This document shows positions 1 to 11,033 of a stretch of 64,000 nt of DNA, piece by piece (the first letter of the stretch is position 1; every line of letters begins with the position of its first letter). Source of the DNA: an uncultured Atopobiaceae bacterium (GTDB taxonomy: Bacteria > Actinomycetota > Coriobacteriia > Coriobacteriales > Atopobiaceae); assembly GCA_910579165.1 (NCBI GenBank), contig CAJTTF010000004.1:1-64000 (forward strand), in the 5' to 3' direction. The position numbers and the translations under genes are program-made. Below the pieces are notes generated by a model. The model ran no database searches, was not told where the DNA came from, and saw nothing but the letters and a program-made list of their open reading frames with translations.

Positions 1-843
1 AGTTAGATTAGAACAAACATAAAAGCATTTTGATAGAGTTGGGTCTGTATCAGAGAAGCGGACATAGTTTTTTGAGGTGATCGTTTCAATTGCTGATCCT
101 TGAAACATGCCGTTTTCTTGCTGTTCTGTTCCAAACGTATTTGTGATGGTCACTGAATCAAATACTACGTGAAGGATTGGGCTATATGTCGCTCTGGCAT
201 CTACAATATTCTGCTGCGAAACCGTTCCCGTAATGGTCAAAGTTTTGGTAGTGGCATCATATGTAAACCCATTTGTGGGCACAGTTGAATCTACAGAAGT
301 ATGCAGGGATGGCGAGACATCGTTGTTATCATCCTCCGCGTCCATTGGAGAGGTTGTGTCTTCCTCGGCAGAAGGTGATTCGCCATCATCTGGGGCAGCA
401 GCTGAGGGTTCATTTTGAGAATCAGCTGATGCAGCGTCCGCTCCAGAAGGAGCGTTAAAAAGCCTATCTAGGCTGAAGGTGTCAAAAGAGGTAGACCCCC
501 CCCCACCTCGTAGAGTCCCTAAATCATCTACGGAAGCTGCAAAATAGGACGAGGCAGAATCAGCAATTGTAGAGGCAGCACTCGTAATAGCATTGCCGGC
601 CGTATTGGCAGCAGCACTTACCGCAGTACCAACATTGTGAGCAACATCTGCGGTAAATGAAGAGAGTGAATCGTTAGTAAAAGAGGATATTTTCTCCTTT
701 GCCTCGGCCAGAGTGGAGGTGCTCAAGCCAGAAGCCACAAAGAGAACAGAAGTAAGAAGAATAGCAGCACGTTGAGAAAACGAGCAGCGCTCCGAAATAC
801 ATTTTTCAGGCAGACGCAGTTTACTGTTACGCCTAAATTTCAT
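1..843 (-). CDS. Secreted DUF285/BspA-type surface protein, N-terminal part (runs off window)
   Basis: The frame is open from an ATG at 843 to base 1, giving 281 codons with no stop. An AAAGGAG Shine-Dalgarno lies 8 bases before the ATG. The first ~47 residues form a signal peptide: basic start, hydrophobic stretch around AAILLTSVLFVASG, then Ala-rich cleavage near LAEA. An Ala/Ser/Thr-rich segment follows, then an acidic Pro/Ser/Asp/Glu linker. A domain starting FTYDATTKTLTITG resembles the start of the surface protein at 27902-29242 (SYDAATQTITIAG), including the later CFYVCSNLT that begins such repeats. I infer a paralogous leucine-rich DUF285 repeat protein of the cell surface. It lies 37 bases downstream of rpoC with no visible terminator, so read-through expression is possible. 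A run of nine G lies inside the frame. Confidence 0.8.
   Translation of the reverse strand, partial: MKFRRNSKLRLPEKCISERCSFSQRAAILLTSVLFVASGLSTSTLAEAKEKISSFTNDSLSSFTADVAHNVGTAVSAAANTAGNAITSAASTIADSASSYFAASVDDLGTLRGGGGSTSFDTFSLDRLFNAPSGADAASADSQNEPSAAAPDDGESPSAEEDTTSPMDAEDDNNDVSPSLHTSVDSTVPTNGFTYDATTKTLTITGTVSQQNIVDARATYSPILHVVFDSVTITNTFGTEQQENGMFQGSAIETITSKNYVRFSDTDPTLSKCFYVCSNLT
496..504 (-). repeat. In-frame G9 homopolymer tract in surface-protein gene
   Basis: Nine consecutive C on the plus strand read as three Gly codons plus neighbours on the coding strand. Loss or gain of one base would shift the frame and truncate the protein. Such tracts are classical contingency loci in surface genes of other bacteria. 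Phase variation here is inference. Confidence 0.6.
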
Positions 844-880
844 CTCTTCACTCCTTTTCACTTCGCCCTTATTTTAGTAC

Positions 881-3800
881 CTATTCTCCTTCTTCGTGCA
901 GCTCCTCTTGCTGTACAGCTTGCGTAAGCAAATCATCCAACGAGGTTATGTCTTCGTTGATTATCTCGTCTTTGTTCTTGGCAGAAGCTGCGGGCTCTTT
1001 GCAGCCAAGGAGCTCCTCGCCCGAGGGTGTTTGGGTAAGGGGCGCAGCGGTACCAAGCATAACGTCTTCAGCCTCCGGCGAGAAGACCATGTTGAGCAGT
1101 TGCGAGAGATCGTCCTCATCGGCCTCGTCTTCTGCCTCAGGAGGCTCAAGTACAAAGAGCAGATCGTGCTCGGCAAGGCCAGCCTGAAGCTCTTCGATGG
1201 CTTTAGCGCCAATGCCGTCAATCTTGAGAAGATCCTCAACCGTATTACCAATGAGGTCGCCTACGGTTTCAATACCTTCCTCGCTGAATTTATTAGTCCA
1301 GCGCTGGGAGACGCCTAGATCATCAAAGAGATAGAGCTTGGCATCGTCGGTGGCCAGGGTACGTCCATTGCGCGAGAAGTAGCCTGGCATATCAGCCTCA
1401 GACCAGTGAAGGTCTTTGGGGATCTGCTCTTCTAGATTCTTAATGTCATCTGGTGCCCAATCAGGAATAGACTTGGCCTGCGGTGAGGTGATGGGGCCAA
1501 CGGGCTCTCCGTGATAGGTAAGTTCCACATCTTCGTATGCTTTAAGACCAGTACCAGCAGGAATCTTCTTTCCGGAAATGACGTTGGATTTAAGATCCAT
1601 GAGGTTGTCGACCTCGCCCTTAATAGCGGCTTGTGTAAGAACGCCCGCCGTGCGGATAAACGATGCCGAGGAAAGCCACGAATCAATGGAGCTTGCAACC
1701 TTGAGGGTTCCCAAGATGGTAGGCTCTGCCTCTGGGGGCGTTTTGCCTGCCAGCGTGAGGCGCTCAACTTCATCGGCAAATTCGTAACGGTCGACGTATT
1801 GACCTAAGAGGTAACGCGAATCGCCGGGATTGGTAATCTCCACGCGGCGCAGCATCTGACGAGCAATAACCTCAATGTGCTTATCGTTAAGATCGACGCC
1901 CTGCGAGGTGTACACATCCTTAACCGACTTCACAAACGTGTGCATCGTAGACTCAATGTCTGTGAGACGACGGAGGTTTCTAAAGTTCACAAATCCGCGG
2001 GTAATTTGATTGCCGGCACGCACCTCACATCCATCTTCAATGCCGGGCATGAAGCGGACAGAGGCAGGAACGGTCTTGGTAGCAAGAACCTTCTTGGGAT
2101 TTTTGGTATCCACAATGGAAAGCTCGTAGTTGTTCTGCTCCGGGACGATATGGAGGGTACCGGAGGCAGAAGCAAGGTCTGCTTCGCGACCCAAGATTTT
2201 CTCGTTGACGTTACCAACAACATCAAACATGCGGCCAACTGTAGGCAGACCCTGCGTAATATCGTCAGCACCTGCAACACCACCAGAGTGAATGGTACGC
2301 ATGGTAAGTTGCGTACCCGGTTCACCAATGGACTGAGCCGCAATGATGCCTACCGTAGAGCCAATATTGACAGGGCGCTTGGTAGAAAGGTCCCAGCCGT
2401 AGCACTTTTGGCAGACGCCGTATTTGGAGCGGCAGGTGAGCAGAGCGCGCAGCTCTACGCGGCGAATGCCTGCATCAACGAGCTTTTGAATGTCTTCTGC
2501 AGACTCAATGTAGTCGTCTTTTTTAAGGAGCACGGTTCCCGGCTTAAGCGCGTCTTTAGCGACCTTGTTATCCTTGGCGGCCTTGGCAACCTTGGTATCT
2601 TTTGCTGCGGTCTTATCGGGCTTGGGAACCTTAATATCTTTGAGGACGCAGCGACCAATGAGGTCAAGATTGAGCTCACCAGAACCGGCATCCACGAGAT
2701 CGTAGGTTACGCCTTCGTGCGTATCACAATCAGTCTCGCGCACAATGACGTCTTGAGCAGCGTCGACCAGACGGCGCGTAAGGTAACCAGAGTCAGAGGT
2801 GTGTGATGCCGTATCGACAAGACCCTTACGAGCACCGTAGGTGGAGATAAAGTACTCCAGAGGGCGCAAGCCTTCCCTAAAGTTAGCCTTGATGGGCAGG
2901 TCGATGGTGTCACCGGACATGTCGGCCATAAGGCCACGCATGCCAGCGAGCTGTCTTAGCTGTGTCTTGGATCCACGGGCTCCAGAATCTGCCAACATGT
3001 AGATGGGGTTTTCTTCCGAGAATCCCTCGAGCATGATGCGGGCAAGCTCATCGGTGCACGTTGACCATGCATCAATGACCTCTGCGTGACGCTCTGCATC
3101 TGACAAGAAGCCCATCTGGTAGTTTTCATTGATGGTATCAACGTCAATCTGAGTTTGAGCGATGAGCTTCTCTTTTTCTTCCGGAATCACAGCGTCCCAA
3201 AGCGAGATGGTGAGACCTGCACGTGTTGCATAGTGGAAGCCGGAGAATTTAATGGCGTCCAGAATGGGCTCAACATCAGAGAGCTTATAGCGGTTGGTGC
3301 AATCGTTGATGAGGCGGCTCATGTCAGAGGAAACCATCTTGTAATTGACGAACGGATAGTCTGCCGGCAGACACTGGCGATTAAAGATGATGCGTCCAAC
3401 CGTTGTTTCAAAGCGGATAGGTTTCTTTGTAACATCGTAATCTTTAAACTCTGAGGGTCCTTCCTGTACGCGGAAGATCTTCTTGCCATCCTCTTCTGCG
3501 TTTGCCACCTCTGCGCCCAGACGAACAATGACCTTGGCTTGTAAATCAAGGTCGCCGGAATGAGCATCATAGGCAGAAAGCGCGTCATCAAAACTGTTGA
3601 AAATACGACCCTGACCTGTAGCATCTTCAAGGTCAGACGTAAGATAGTAGACACCAAAGACCATGTCTTGTGAAGGCACCGTGAGAACCTTACCAGAGGC
3701 CGGCGAGCGGAGGTTGTGAGAGGAGAGCATAAGGACGCGCGCCTCTGTTTGCGCCTGGAGGGAGAGCGGTAAATGTACTGACATCTGATCGCCGTCAAAG

Positions 3801-5404
3801 TCTGCGTTGAAGGGCTTACAGACAAGCGGATGCAGATGGATTGCCTTACCCTCTACCAGAACCGGCTCAAAAGCCTGAATGGAGAGGCGGTGGAGAGTGG
3901 GAGCGCGGTTAAGCAGCACCAGGCGATCTTTAATGACTTCGTCCAAAATATCCCACACCATAGAGGTGCCACGATCAATAGCACGCTTGGCACCCTTGAT
4001 GTTTTCAACCTTGCCCAGCTTCACCAAACGCTGCATAACAAATGGTTTGAAGAGTTCCAGCGCCATTGCCTTGGGCAAACCACATTGGTGGAGTTTTAAG
4101 TGCGGGTCAACCACGATGACGGAACGACCGGAATAATCAACACGCTTACCAAGAAGGTTCTGGCGGAAGCGACCTTGTTTACCCTTAAGAGCCTCAGCGA
4201 GCGATTTCAGCTGACGGTCTCCCCTGCCGGTGACCGGACGGCCGCGACGACCATTATCAAAGAGCGCGTCCACAGCCTCTTGCAGCATGCGCTTCTCATT
4301 GTTAATGATGACATCAGGCGAGTCAAGATCGAGCAGGCGCTTGAGGCGATTATTACGATTGATGACGCGACGATAGAGATCATTCAAATCTGAGCTGGCA
4401 AAACGGCCGCCATCCAACTGCACCATAGAGCGAAGCTCTGGTGGCAAAACAGGAATGACGTCCAAAATCATATTGGCAGGATTGTTGTTGCCCTCTAAGA
4501 ACGCGTCAACAATCTCCAGACGTTTCACAGCCTTTTCACGCTTTTGTTTGTGGGTTTTCTCGGAAGAGATAATCTCGCGAAGTTCCTTGGATTCCTTCTC
4601 GAGGTCAATGTTCTCCAAGAGTTCGCGCACGGCCTCTGCGCCCATTCCTCCCGAGAAGTACATGGAGTAATAGCGCTTCATCTCACGGAAGAGCGATTCT
4701 GAGGCGATAAGCTCGCGCTCTTCAAGCGTCATGAATTTCTCATGCGCTTCACGGCGGAGGACTTTCTCTTCCTCATACTCTTCTGTAATGTCAACGATTT
4801 CTGCGTTGAGCTCCTCTTCTGTCATGGGCTCAACTTCACCAAACTCTTCAGCAGCTGCTGCTTCCTCGCGTAAGCGCTGAATTTGTTCATCGCGCTCAGC
4901 GTCCAGCTCTTCTAGGTCTGCAGCGAGTTCTTCTGCAAGATCAGAAGCATCTGCATCACGTGCCTCTGCATCGAGGCGCGTCACAATATAAGACGCAAAA
5001 TAAAGGACTTTCTCAAGCTCCTTGTTTTTAATATCGAGCAAGCGCGAGAGGGGCGAAAGGTCCGGGCTCTTGAAGTACCAGATGTGAGACACAGGGGCAG
5101 CAAGCTCAATGTGACCCATACGCTCGCGGCGCACCTTGGAGGTTGTTACCTCAACGCCGCAGCGCTCACAGACGATGCCCTTGAAGCGGATGCCCTTGTA
5201 TTTAGGAGGCGTACAAGCGCACTCCCAATCCTTGGTGGGACCAAAAATCTTCTCACAGAATAGACCGTCCTTCTCAGGCTTAAGGGTGCGGTAGTTAATG
5301 GTCTCAGGCTTTTTGACCTCACCGTGCGACCACGAACGAATCTGGTCCGCGCTGGCGAGGGATACTTTAATCGCGTCAAAATCAGTGGAATTGAAATCTG
5401 CCAC
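881..5404 (-). CDS. rpoC: DNA-directed RNA polymerase subunit beta'
   Basis: Largest catalytic subunit of RNA polymerase; 1507 residues from a GTG start. The N-terminal zinc site (CACTPP...CERC) is at about residues 61-80. The Mg-binding NADFDGDQM motif is near residue 531. The second zinc cluster ([11 protein letters not shown]) is near 990-1003, followed by the trigger-loop region with [17 protein letters not shown] Glu-rich coiled spacer at about 150-230 resembles the actinobacterial insertion. Two things are unusual. A Lys/Ala/Asp-rich insert lies at about 915-955. A C-terminal extension at about 1354-1413 reads like a helix-hairpin-helix domain ([18 protein letters not shown]), followed by an acidic tail. 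It lies 80 bases downstream of rpoB and is co-transcribed with it. Confidence 0.98.
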   Translation of the reverse strand: MADFNSTDFDAIKVSLASADQIRSWSHGEVKKPETINYRTLKPEKDGLFCEKIFGPTKDWECACTPPKYKGIRFKGIVCERCGVEVTTSKVRRERMGHIELAAPVSHIWYFKSPDLSPLSRLLDIKNKELEKVLYFASYIVTRLDAEARDADASDLAEELAADLEELDAERDEQIQRLREEAAAAEEFGEVEPMTEEELNAEIVDITEEYEEEKVLRREAHEKFMTLEERELIASESLFREMKRYYSMYFSGGMGAEAVRELLENIDLEKESKELREIISSEKTHKQKREKAVKRLEIVDAFLEGNNNPANMILDVIPVLPPELRSMVQLDGGRFASSDLNDLYRRVINRNNRLKRLLDLDSPDVIINNEKRMLQEAVDALFDNGRRGRPVTGRGDRQLKSLAEALKGKQGRFRQNLLGKRVDYSGRSVIVVDPHLKLHQCGLPKAMALELFKPFVMQRLVKLGKVENIKGAKRAIDRGTSMVWDILDEVIKDRLVLLNRAPTLHRLSIQAFEPVLVEGKAIHLHPLVCKPFNADFDGDQMSVHLPLSLQAQTEARVLMLSSHNLRSPASGKVLTVPSQDMVFGVYYLTSDLEDATGQGRIFNSFDDALSAYDAHSGDLDLQAKVIVRLGAEVANAEEDGKKIFRVQEGPSEFKDYDVTKKPIRFETTVGRIIFNRQCLPADYPFVNYKMVSSDMSRLINDCTNRYKLSDVEPILDAIKFSGFHYATRAGLTISLWDAVIPEEKEKLIAQTQIDVDTINENYQMGFLSDAERHAEVIDAWSTCTDELARIMLEGFSEENPIYMLADSGARGSKTQLRQLAGMRGLMADMSGDTIDLPIKANFREGLRPLEYFISTYGARKGLVDTASHTSDSGYLTRRLVDAAQDVIVRETDCDTHEGVTYDLVDAGSGELNLDLIGRCVLKDIKVPKPDKTAAKDTKVAKAAKDNKVAKDALKPGTVLLKKDDYIESAEDIQKLVDAGIRRVELRALLTCRSKYGVCQKCYGWDLSTKRPVNIGSTVGIIAAQSIGEPGTQLTMRTIHSGGVAGADDITQGLPTVGRMFDVVGNVNEKILGREADLASASGTLHIVPEQNNYELSIVDTKNPKKVLATKTVPASVRFMPGIEDGCEVRAGNQITRGFVNFRNLRRLTDIESTMHTFVKSVKDVYTSQGVDLNDKHIEVIARQMLRRVEITNPGDSRYLLGQYVDRYEFADEVERLTLAGKTPPEAEPTILGTLKVASSIDSWLSSASFIRTAGVLTQAAIKGEVDNLMDLKSNVISGKKIPAGTGLKAYEDVELTYHGEPVGPITSPQAKSIPDWAPDDIKNLEEQIPKDLHWSEADMPGYFSRNGRTLATDDAKLYLFDDLGVSQRWTNKFSEEGIETVGDLIGNTVEDLLKIDGIGAKAIEELQAGLAEHDLLFVLEPPEAEDEADEDDLSQLLNMVFSPEAEDVMLGTAAPLTQTPSGEELLGCKEPAASAKNKDEIINEDITSLDDLLTQAVQQEELHEEGE

Positions 5405-5484
5405 GTTTGGCCTTTCTTCTTATCTTCTATTTATCGTTATCTTCTACTTACCGTGTGCTTGTTTACTGCTTGTTTACCGGTCGT

Positions 5485-8400
5485 TTAGTCATCCGTGCCA
5501 ATAAGATCAGCGGCTGCCTCTTCTGTAAGGGCTTCTGCGGCTTCCTTTGCAAGATCAGCGTCTGCCTCAACCGCATTGGCCGCAACTGCCGGCTCTTCCT
5601 GGGTGTCGTTTTGGGCGTCTTTATCGGCATCCTTATTGGCGTCTGCAGTGTCATCCAAAAGCGAGGAGACAGACTCAATGTCATCAACGGCTCCAGTTGC
5701 CATATTTTCTATAGACAGATCATCAGTAGCCGTCACCTCGACATTGCCGTCTGCCAGAGCATCGATGTCAATATCCGTTTCCTTCTTGTACGAAATAGGC
5801 TCAATAGCAAGCGCCAAGGAGCGGATCTCGTTTACGAGAACCTTGAAGGCCTCAGGGATACCGGCGGTAGGAATGTTCTCACCCTTAATAATGGACTCGT
5901 AGGTCTTTACGCGGCCTTCGGTGTCGTCCGACTTAATGGTGAGAATCTCTTGCAGAACATTGGCGGCACCATAGGCGTAGAGTGCCCACACTTCCATCTC
6001 ACCAAAGCGCTGGCCACCAAACTGAGCTTTTCCGCCCAGAGGCTGCTGCGTAATAAGGGAGTAAGGACCGGTGGAACGTGCGTGGATCTTGTCGTCAACC
6101 ATATGGCCCAGCTTCAAGATATAGGAGGTTCCCACGGTGATAGGATCGCGGAAGGCCTCACCGGTACGTCCATCATAGAGCGTCATCTTGCCAAGGTCGT
6201 TAAGCTGCGGGACAAAGACCTGGTTCATCTTGGAACCGTACTCCGCTTTAGCTTTATTAATAAGGTTGGTGTTGGTGCGGCGGAGTGCTTCTGCTACTTC
6301 GTCGCCCGTGGCGCCGTCAAAGACGGGCGTGGAGACAGGCATGGGGCCAGGAATGTACTCTTTAGAGTGACCATTCTCAATATCCCAACCGTTAGAGGCG
6401 CACCAACCAAGGTGACACTCCAGGAGCTGTCCCATATTCATACGAGAAGGAACACCCAGAGGATCGAGCAAAACGTCAATTGGCGTTCCGTCAGCCATGT
6501 AAGGCATGTCCTCCACTGGCAAGATACGGCAAACTACACCCTTGTTTCCGTGGCGACCGGCAACCTTGTCGCCCTCGGCAATCTTTCTGCGCTGGGCTAC
6601 AAAGACGCGGACCATCTCGTTTACGCCAGGTTGGAGATCGTCGCCGTCTTCTCGGCTAAAGTACTCTACGTCCACAACGCGCCCGTAAGCACCGTGCGGC
6701 ATACGAAGGGAAGTATCGCGAACGTCGTTTGCCTTAGCACCAAAGATGGCGCGCAGAAGGCGACCTTCTGGCGTCTCTGCTACCTCGGTCTTTGGCGTGA
6801 CCTTACCAACAAGAATGTCTCCGGGTCCTACCTCGGCGCCAATGCGGATGATACCGTTCTCATCCAAGTTAGCCAGAGCATCCTCTGAGAGGTTAGGAAT
6901 CTCGCGAGTGATTTCTTCTTTGTCAAGCTTGGTATCGCGCGCGTCAATTTCATGGCGCGAGATGGAAATAGAGGTGAGCAGGTCTTGCTGTACCACGCGC
7001 TCAGAGACAACAATACCGTCCTCGTAGTTAAAGCCTTCCCAAGGCATGTAGGCCACAGTAAGGTTGGCACCCAGCGCAAGCTCCGAATGATCAACGGAGG
7101 TGGAGTCCGCAAGCGGCTCGCCTTTCTTCACCTTTTGGCCAACGTGAACAATGGGGCGATGGTTAATGCAGGTAGATTGATTAGAACGCTCATACTTGGG
7201 CAGCGTGTAAGTAATCTCGCCCTCGCTCTTAGTAGAGAGCGTGATGTGACTTGCATCAACGTCTGTGACGGTGCCCGCGTAGTCTGCGCAAATGACCTCA
7301 CCAGAATCCAGCGCGGCGCGGCGCTCCATACCAGTGCCTACAACTGGAGCGGTAGGACGAAGGAGCGGCACGGCTTGGCGCTGCATGTTTGCGCCCATGA
7401 GGGTACGCTTAGCATCGTCGTGCTCTAAGAACGGAATGAGTGTTGCGGCCACACTGAGGAGCTGACGCGGAGAAACGTCCATAAGGTCGATCTCTTTCAC
7501 GGGGCACTCAGCAGGGGCACCAAACGTTCCGTCAAAGTCGCGCGTACGAGCAACGACGCGTTCTGCGCGGCGCAGCTTGCCCGTTTCGGGCGAAACCTCC
7601 ATGAGATGTCCCGTCTTAGGATCAATAAGCGTGTCAGCAGGGGCAATGACATGCTTTTCTTCCTCGTCAGCCGTCATCCAAACGATTTTATCGGTAACGA
7701 CGCCGTTTTCAATTTTTCTGTAGGGCGTCTGAATGAAGCCGTACTCGTTAACGTTGGCATAGAGCGCGAGCGTTCCAATAAGACCAATGTTGGGGCCTTC
7801 TGGCGTTTCCAGGGGGCACATTCTTGCATAGTGCGAATTGTGAACATCGCGTACTACCGCAGGTACATTGGTACGCCGAGAAGAACCGGACTTGTGACCG
7901 GCAAGACCACCCGGGCCCAGGGCCGAGAGACGGCGCTTGTGGGTAAGTCCAGAGAGCGGATTGGCTTGATCCATGAACTGCGAAAGCTGGGAAGAGCCAA
8001 AGAACTCCTTGATAACGGCCACAATGGGTCGAATGTTGATGAGTTTTTGGGGCGTGAGATCCTCAGGCTCATTGGAAGCCATGCGGTCACGAACCATGCG
8101 TTCCATGCGGCTCATACCAATGCGGAACTGGTTTTGAACGAGCTCGCCTACGGTGCGAACGCGACGATTGCCAAAATGGTCGATATCGTCCACGAAGCAG
8201 TTGGGATCTCCCTCACGCAAAGCCAAGAGGTACTTAAGTGCGGCAACGATGTCTTCTTTAGTAAGAGTGAGGACATCCTTGTTGCCAGTGAGGCCTAGTT
8301 TTTTGTTAATCTTGTAACGGCCAACTTCTGCCAGGTCATAGCGCTGGTGATTGAAGAAGAGGCCCTCGATAAGGGAGCGCGCAGCAGTTTGTGTGGGTGG

Positions 8401-9213
8401 CTCCTCCGGGCGCTGACGCTTGTAGAGTTCGATAAGTGCTTCTTCTTGCGTTTGCGTAGTATCTGCTTCCAGCGTAGCTTCAACAACAGATGAATCTCCT
8501 AAAAGCTTCTTAATGTCATCATCTGTGTGAGCAATGCCAAGAGCACGCAGCAAAAGTGTGGCGTTTTGACGGCGTTTGCGATCAATGGAGACGACAAGAC
8601 GCCCATACTTATCAATTTCAAACTCAAGCCAGGCTCCGCGGGTAGGGATAAACTGCACTTTTTGAACGGGCACACCGGCATCAACTTCCTTTGAAAAATA
8701 GACGCCGGGCGAACGAACCAGCTGAGAAACAACGACACGTTCTGTACCATTGATGACGAAGGTGCCATATTCAGTCATGAGGGGAATATCGCCCATGAAG
8801 GTGAGCTCGGGTTCTTGTATCTCTCCCGTTTCCTTATCAATAAGGCGCGCCATAACAAAGAGTGGCGCTTGGTAGGTCATATCCTTGGCCTTGCACTCCT
8901 CCACAGTGTGGGGGGGATCATCAAATTCGTGCTCGCCAAAGACGAGTTGCAAGGTACCCGTGTTGTTTTCTATGGGAGAAGCATTCTCAAAGACCTGCTT
9001 AAGGCCCTCGTTCATAAAGCGCTTATAGGAATTCTTTTGAACCTGAATGAGGTTGGGCAATTCCATTGCAGGAGCAATTTTGCTAAAATCAACGCGTTGC
9101 GCCTGGCCCTGTTGCTTAGTCTGAGCGCGCTTGGGCGAAGACTTTGGAGTCTGCGTTCCTTTATTAGTTTGGGATTTGGATTGCGACTGAGTTGAAGATT
9201 TTTCGGTAGCCAC
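5485..9213 (-). CDS. rpoB: DNA-directed RNA polymerase subunit beta
   Basis: Catalytic beta subunit, 1242 residues from the GTG at 9213. I chose this start because the AAGGAGGA ribosome site sits 8 bases before it. The in-frame TTG at 9231 would overlap that site. The first ~40 residues are Ser/Gln/Thr/Lys-rich and look disordered. The rifampicin region ([20 protein letters not shown]) is at about 405-430 and has Ala where Escherichia coli and mycobacteria have the first of two Asn. Directly after ALGPGGL the usual SRERAGFE-like stretch is replaced by a longer [16 protein letters not shown] before VRDVH. The conserved GRHGNKGV and PLGVPSRMN motifs are intact. The C-terminus is acidic and Ala-rich. 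Cotranscribed with rpoC. Confidence 0.98.
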   Translation of the reverse strand: MATEKSSTQSQSKSQTNKGTQTPKSSPKRAQTKQQGQAQRVDFSKIAPAMELPNLIQVQKNSYKRFMNEGLKQVFENASPIENNTGTLQLVFGEHEFDDPPHTVEECKAKDMTYQAPLFVMARLIDKETGEIQEPELTFMGDIPLMTEYGTFVINGTERVVVSQLVRSPGVYFSKEVDAGVPVQKVQFIPTRGAWLEFEIDKYGRLVVSIDRKRRQNATLLLRALGIAHTDDDIKKLLGDSSVVEATLEADTTQTQEEALIELYKRQRPEEPPTQTAARSLIEGLFFNHQRYDLAEVGRYKINKKLGLTGNKDVLTLTKEDIVAALKYLLALREGDPNCFVDDIDHFGNRRVRTVGELVQNQFRIGMSRMERMVRDRMASNEPEDLTPQKLINIRPIVAVIKEFFGSSQLSQFMDQANPLSGLTHKRRLSALGPGGLAGHKSGSSRRTNVPAVVRDVHNSHYARMCPLETPEGPNIGLIGTLALYANVNEYGFIQTPYRKIENGVVTDKIVWMTADEEEKHVIAPADTLIDPKTGHLMEVSPETGKLRRAERVVARTRDFDGTFGAPAECPVKEIDLMDVSPRQLLSVAATLIPFLEHDDAKRTLMGANMQRQAVPLLRPTAPVVGTGMERRAALDSGEVICADYAGTVTDVDASHITLSTKSEGEITYTLPKYERSNQSTCINHRPIVHVGQKVKKGEPLADSTSVDHSELALGANLTVAYMPWEGFNYEDGIVVSERVVQQDLLTSISISRHEIDARDTKLDKEEITREIPNLSEDALANLDENGIIRIGAEVGPGDILVGKVTPKTEVAETPEGRLLRAIFGAKANDVRDTSLRMPHGAYGRVVDVEYFSREDGDDLQPGVNEMVRVFVAQRRKIAEGDKVAGRHGNKGVVCRILPVEDMPYMADGTPIDVLLDPLGVPSRMNMGQLLECHLGWCASNGWDIENGHSKEYIPGPMPVSTPVFDGATGDEVAEALRRTNTNLINKAKAEYGSKMNQVFVPQLNDLGKMTLYDGRTGEAFRDPITVGTSYILKLGHMVDDKIHARSTGPYSLITQQPLGGKAQFGGQRFGEMEVWALYAYGAANVLQEILTIKSDDTEGRVKTYESIIKGENIPTAGIPEAFKVLVNEIRSLALAIEPISYKKETDIDIDALADGNVEVTATDDLSIENMATGAVDDIESVSSLLDDTADANKDADKDAQNDTQEEPAVAANAVEADADLAKEAAEALTEEAAADLIGTDD

Positions 9214-9288
9214 CAGGCATTCCTCCTTCAAATGACGAGCATGTAAGTGAACTGGTTCATTCCTTCTGCGGTTTTACAGCGACCTAAC

Positions 9289-9317
9289 ATTCTCTAAAAA
9301 ACAAGGGTACAGGTCAA
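9289..9317 (-). promoter_or_regulatory. Probable rpoB promoter
   Basis: On the minus strand, TTGACC (9317-9312) and GAGAAT (9294-9289) are separated by 17 bases. An A/T-rich stretch with runs of A and T lies just upstream and could act as an UP element. It lies about 75 bases before the rpoB start and after the rplL terminator, so rpoBC can be transcribed on its own. The -10 matches only 4 of 6 consensus bases. The 374-base gap 9214-9587 holds nothing else I can name apart from the terminator. Confidence 0.5.
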
Positions 9318-9479
9318 GTTTTAAGTTGAATTTTTTTCAAAAAATGCGCAAATATGTAAATTTTGTGGATTTTTTAAGGGTTGGGGGCGGGACACTGTTC
9401 TATCTCATGTGATATCCGGTCTTTGGCGCTCTTTCAGAATCTGCGCTTGTATTTACGTAAGGCCTATGCACATATTGCA

Positions 9480-9512
9480 AAAAGAAAAACCCCTGCCATA
9501 AACAGGGGTTTT
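9480..9512 (-). terminator. Rho-independent terminator after rplL
   Basis: A 10-bp perfect stem (9512-9503 with 9495-9486, AAAACCCCTG/CAGGGGTTTT) with a 7-base loop is followed on the minus strand by a T-rich run. It lies about 75 bases after the rplL stop and separates rplJL from rpoBC. A smaller GCCCAG/CTGGGC hairpin precedes it at 9521-9538. Confidence 0.85.
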
Positions 9513-9587
9513 CATATCTTGCCCAGCACTTACTGGGCTATAAGGAGTGTTCTAACAGCAAGCTGATACTGCTTCTGAAATTCTTCC

Positions 9588-9977
9588 TTATTTAAGGGCA
9601 ACCTTAGCGCCGGCTTCTTCAAGCTTGGTCTTAGCTTCTTCAGCGGCATCCTTCTTGGCGCCTTCAAGCACCGTACCAGGAGCACCCTCAACAAGGTCCT
9701 TTGCCTCTTTAAGGCCAAGGCTTGTGATCTCACGGACAGCCTTGATGACCTTGATCTTCTCGGCACCGGCATCCTCGATAACGACGTCGTAGGAATCCTT
9801 CTCCTCAGCACCGCCTTCTGCGCCGTCGCCAGCGCCAGCAGCAGCACCACCAGCAACAACTACAGGAGCCGCAGCGGAAACGCCAAAGGTCTCCTCAAGT
9901 TCCTTTACGAGCTCAGAAAGCTCGAGGGCGGGCATGTCCTTCAATGCTTGAATGATATCTTCTTTTGAAACAGCCAT
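9588..9977 (-). CDS. rplL: 50S ribosomal protein L7/L12
   Basis: 129-residue stalk protein that binds elongation factors; four copies sit on L10. The N-terminal dimerisation domain ([20 protein letters not shown]) leads to an Ala/Gly/Glu-rich hinge at about 37-60. The C-terminal factor-binding domain contains [20 protein letters not shown] and ends [10 protein letters not shown]. Length and layout are typical. The start has AAAGGAT upstream. It lies 181 bases downstream of rplJ on the same transcript, with a terminator after it. Confidence 0.98.
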   Translation of the reverse strand: MAVSKEDIIQALKDMPALELSELVKELEETFGVSAAAPVVVAGGAAAGAGDGAEGGAEEKDSYDVVIEDAGAEKIKVIKAVREITSLGLKEAKDLVEGAPGTVLEGAKKDAAEEAKTKLEEAGAKVALK

Positions 9978-10158
9978 GTTTTGTATCCTTTCAAATAGTG
10001 CACGTACTGTGCTTCTTGTGTTATGCAGGCGCTCCTGCTTATTTGCTTAGCAGGCATTTCCTGCTGGGGCGCGTCGCCCTATCAGGCGAGCGCGCTGTAA
10101 GGCCTCAAAACGCTGCTCTCTTATAACTCTTATAAAAGCACACGCTAGGCCGCTCGTT

Positions 10159-10686
10159 TTATGCAGCTTCCTTCTGCTTTTGGTCGGCGAGAGAAGAAAG
10201 CACCGTAACGAGGTTGCGTTGTGGACCGGAGAGTACTCCCACCACACCGCGAAGCGGTTGAGAAAGCGAACCAACCACCTTTGCGAGAAGTTCTTCTCGG
10301 CTTGGAAGATCTGCAATAGCAATAATCTCTGCGGCAGAAATCTCTGCACCATCAGCAATTCCGCCTTTTACCTCTAGCTTTTCAAGAGCTTTTGACGTTG
10401 TCTTGATGGCTTTAGCAGCACCAACGGGGTCGCTCTCATAGAATACGTAAGCGCACGTGCCCACAAGAAGCGAATCCATGTTGGGGAGTTTGTTCTCATC
10501 GAGAGCAAGTTTGACAAGGTTGTTCTTGTAGACCTTCATCGTTGCTCCGGCCTCGCGCAGCTTGCGACGCAAGTCTTGCGCCTCACGCACGGTAAGACCA
10601 CGATAGTCAATGATGTAGACTCCGGCAGATTGCTGAAAAGAGGAATTAATCTCTTGCAGCATCTCTTTGTTTTGTACGGACGGCAT
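10159..10686 (-). CDS. rplJ: 50S ribosomal protein L10
   Basis: 175-residue base of the ribosomal stalk; its C-terminal helix carries L7/L12 dimers. The N-terminal RNA-binding part contains IDYRGLTVREAQDLRRKLRE and YKNNLVKLAL, both typical. The start at 10686 follows a strong AAAGGAGGTG site. A terminator-like hairpin 50 bases upstream suggests attenuation of the rplJL unit, as known for L10 leaders in other bacteria. Confidence 0.98.
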   Translation of the reverse strand: MPSVQNKEMLQEINSSFQQSAGVYIIDYRGLTVREAQDLRRKLREAGATMKVYKNNLVKLALDENKLPNMDSLLVGTCAYVFYESDPVGAAKAIKTTSKALEKLEVKGGIADGAEISAAEIIAIADLPSREELLAKVVGSLSQPLRGVVGVLSGPQRNLVTVLSSLADQKQKEAA

Positions 10687-10734
10687 CTAAACACCTCCTT
10701 TACAGTGCCATTGGGCATGCTTGGAGGGGCATAT

Positions 10735-10764
10735 AAAAAGCCCCGTCGCTGCAGCAGACGGGGC
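10735..10764 (-). terminator. Terminator/attenuator in the rplJ leader
   Basis: The minus strand forms a GC-rich stem (GCCCCGTC 10764-10757 with GACGGGGC 10747-10740). An inner GCTG/CAGC pairing can extend it. It is followed by TTTTTATA. The position, between rplA and rplJ and 50 bases before the rplJ start, fits an L10-leader attenuator or simple terminator. In the 347-base gap 10687-11033 I see no further gene. The portion 10765-11033 probably holds the L10-binding leader, but I cannot fold it with confidence by eye. Confidence 0.7.
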
Positions 10765-11033
10765 TTCAAGAAACGTATTTGAGCTTGTCCTTTTAGGACG
10801 CTTGCTCTTCGTGTTGAAGACCACCTCGGCAGGCGAGTTGCGCGTTGTGCTTTTGGCGACGAGCGCTTCTCTTTAAACCCTGGCATTTGCTTTTACCGAG
10901 AAAGACCTGTGTGACCTTTCTCTTTTGGCCTTTGCAACTACCATTGGGTGCCGGCTGTCTAGGGCAGCAAACATGCTTGGTTTACAAAGCGGATTGCCAT
11001 TTTGACGCATGGCAAGGCGTCTGTCAAGCAGGA

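Noticed and set aside
1877-2806. 309-codon plus-strand open frame inside rpoC
   Set aside because: It lies wholly antisense to conserved RpoC motifs, and its protein resembles no family.
5407-6888. 493-codon open frame on the plus strand across rpoB and the rpoC-rpoB gap
   Set aside because: It is antisense to the conserved rpoB coding sequence, has no ribosome site or recognisable domain, and is a by-product of rpoB codon use.
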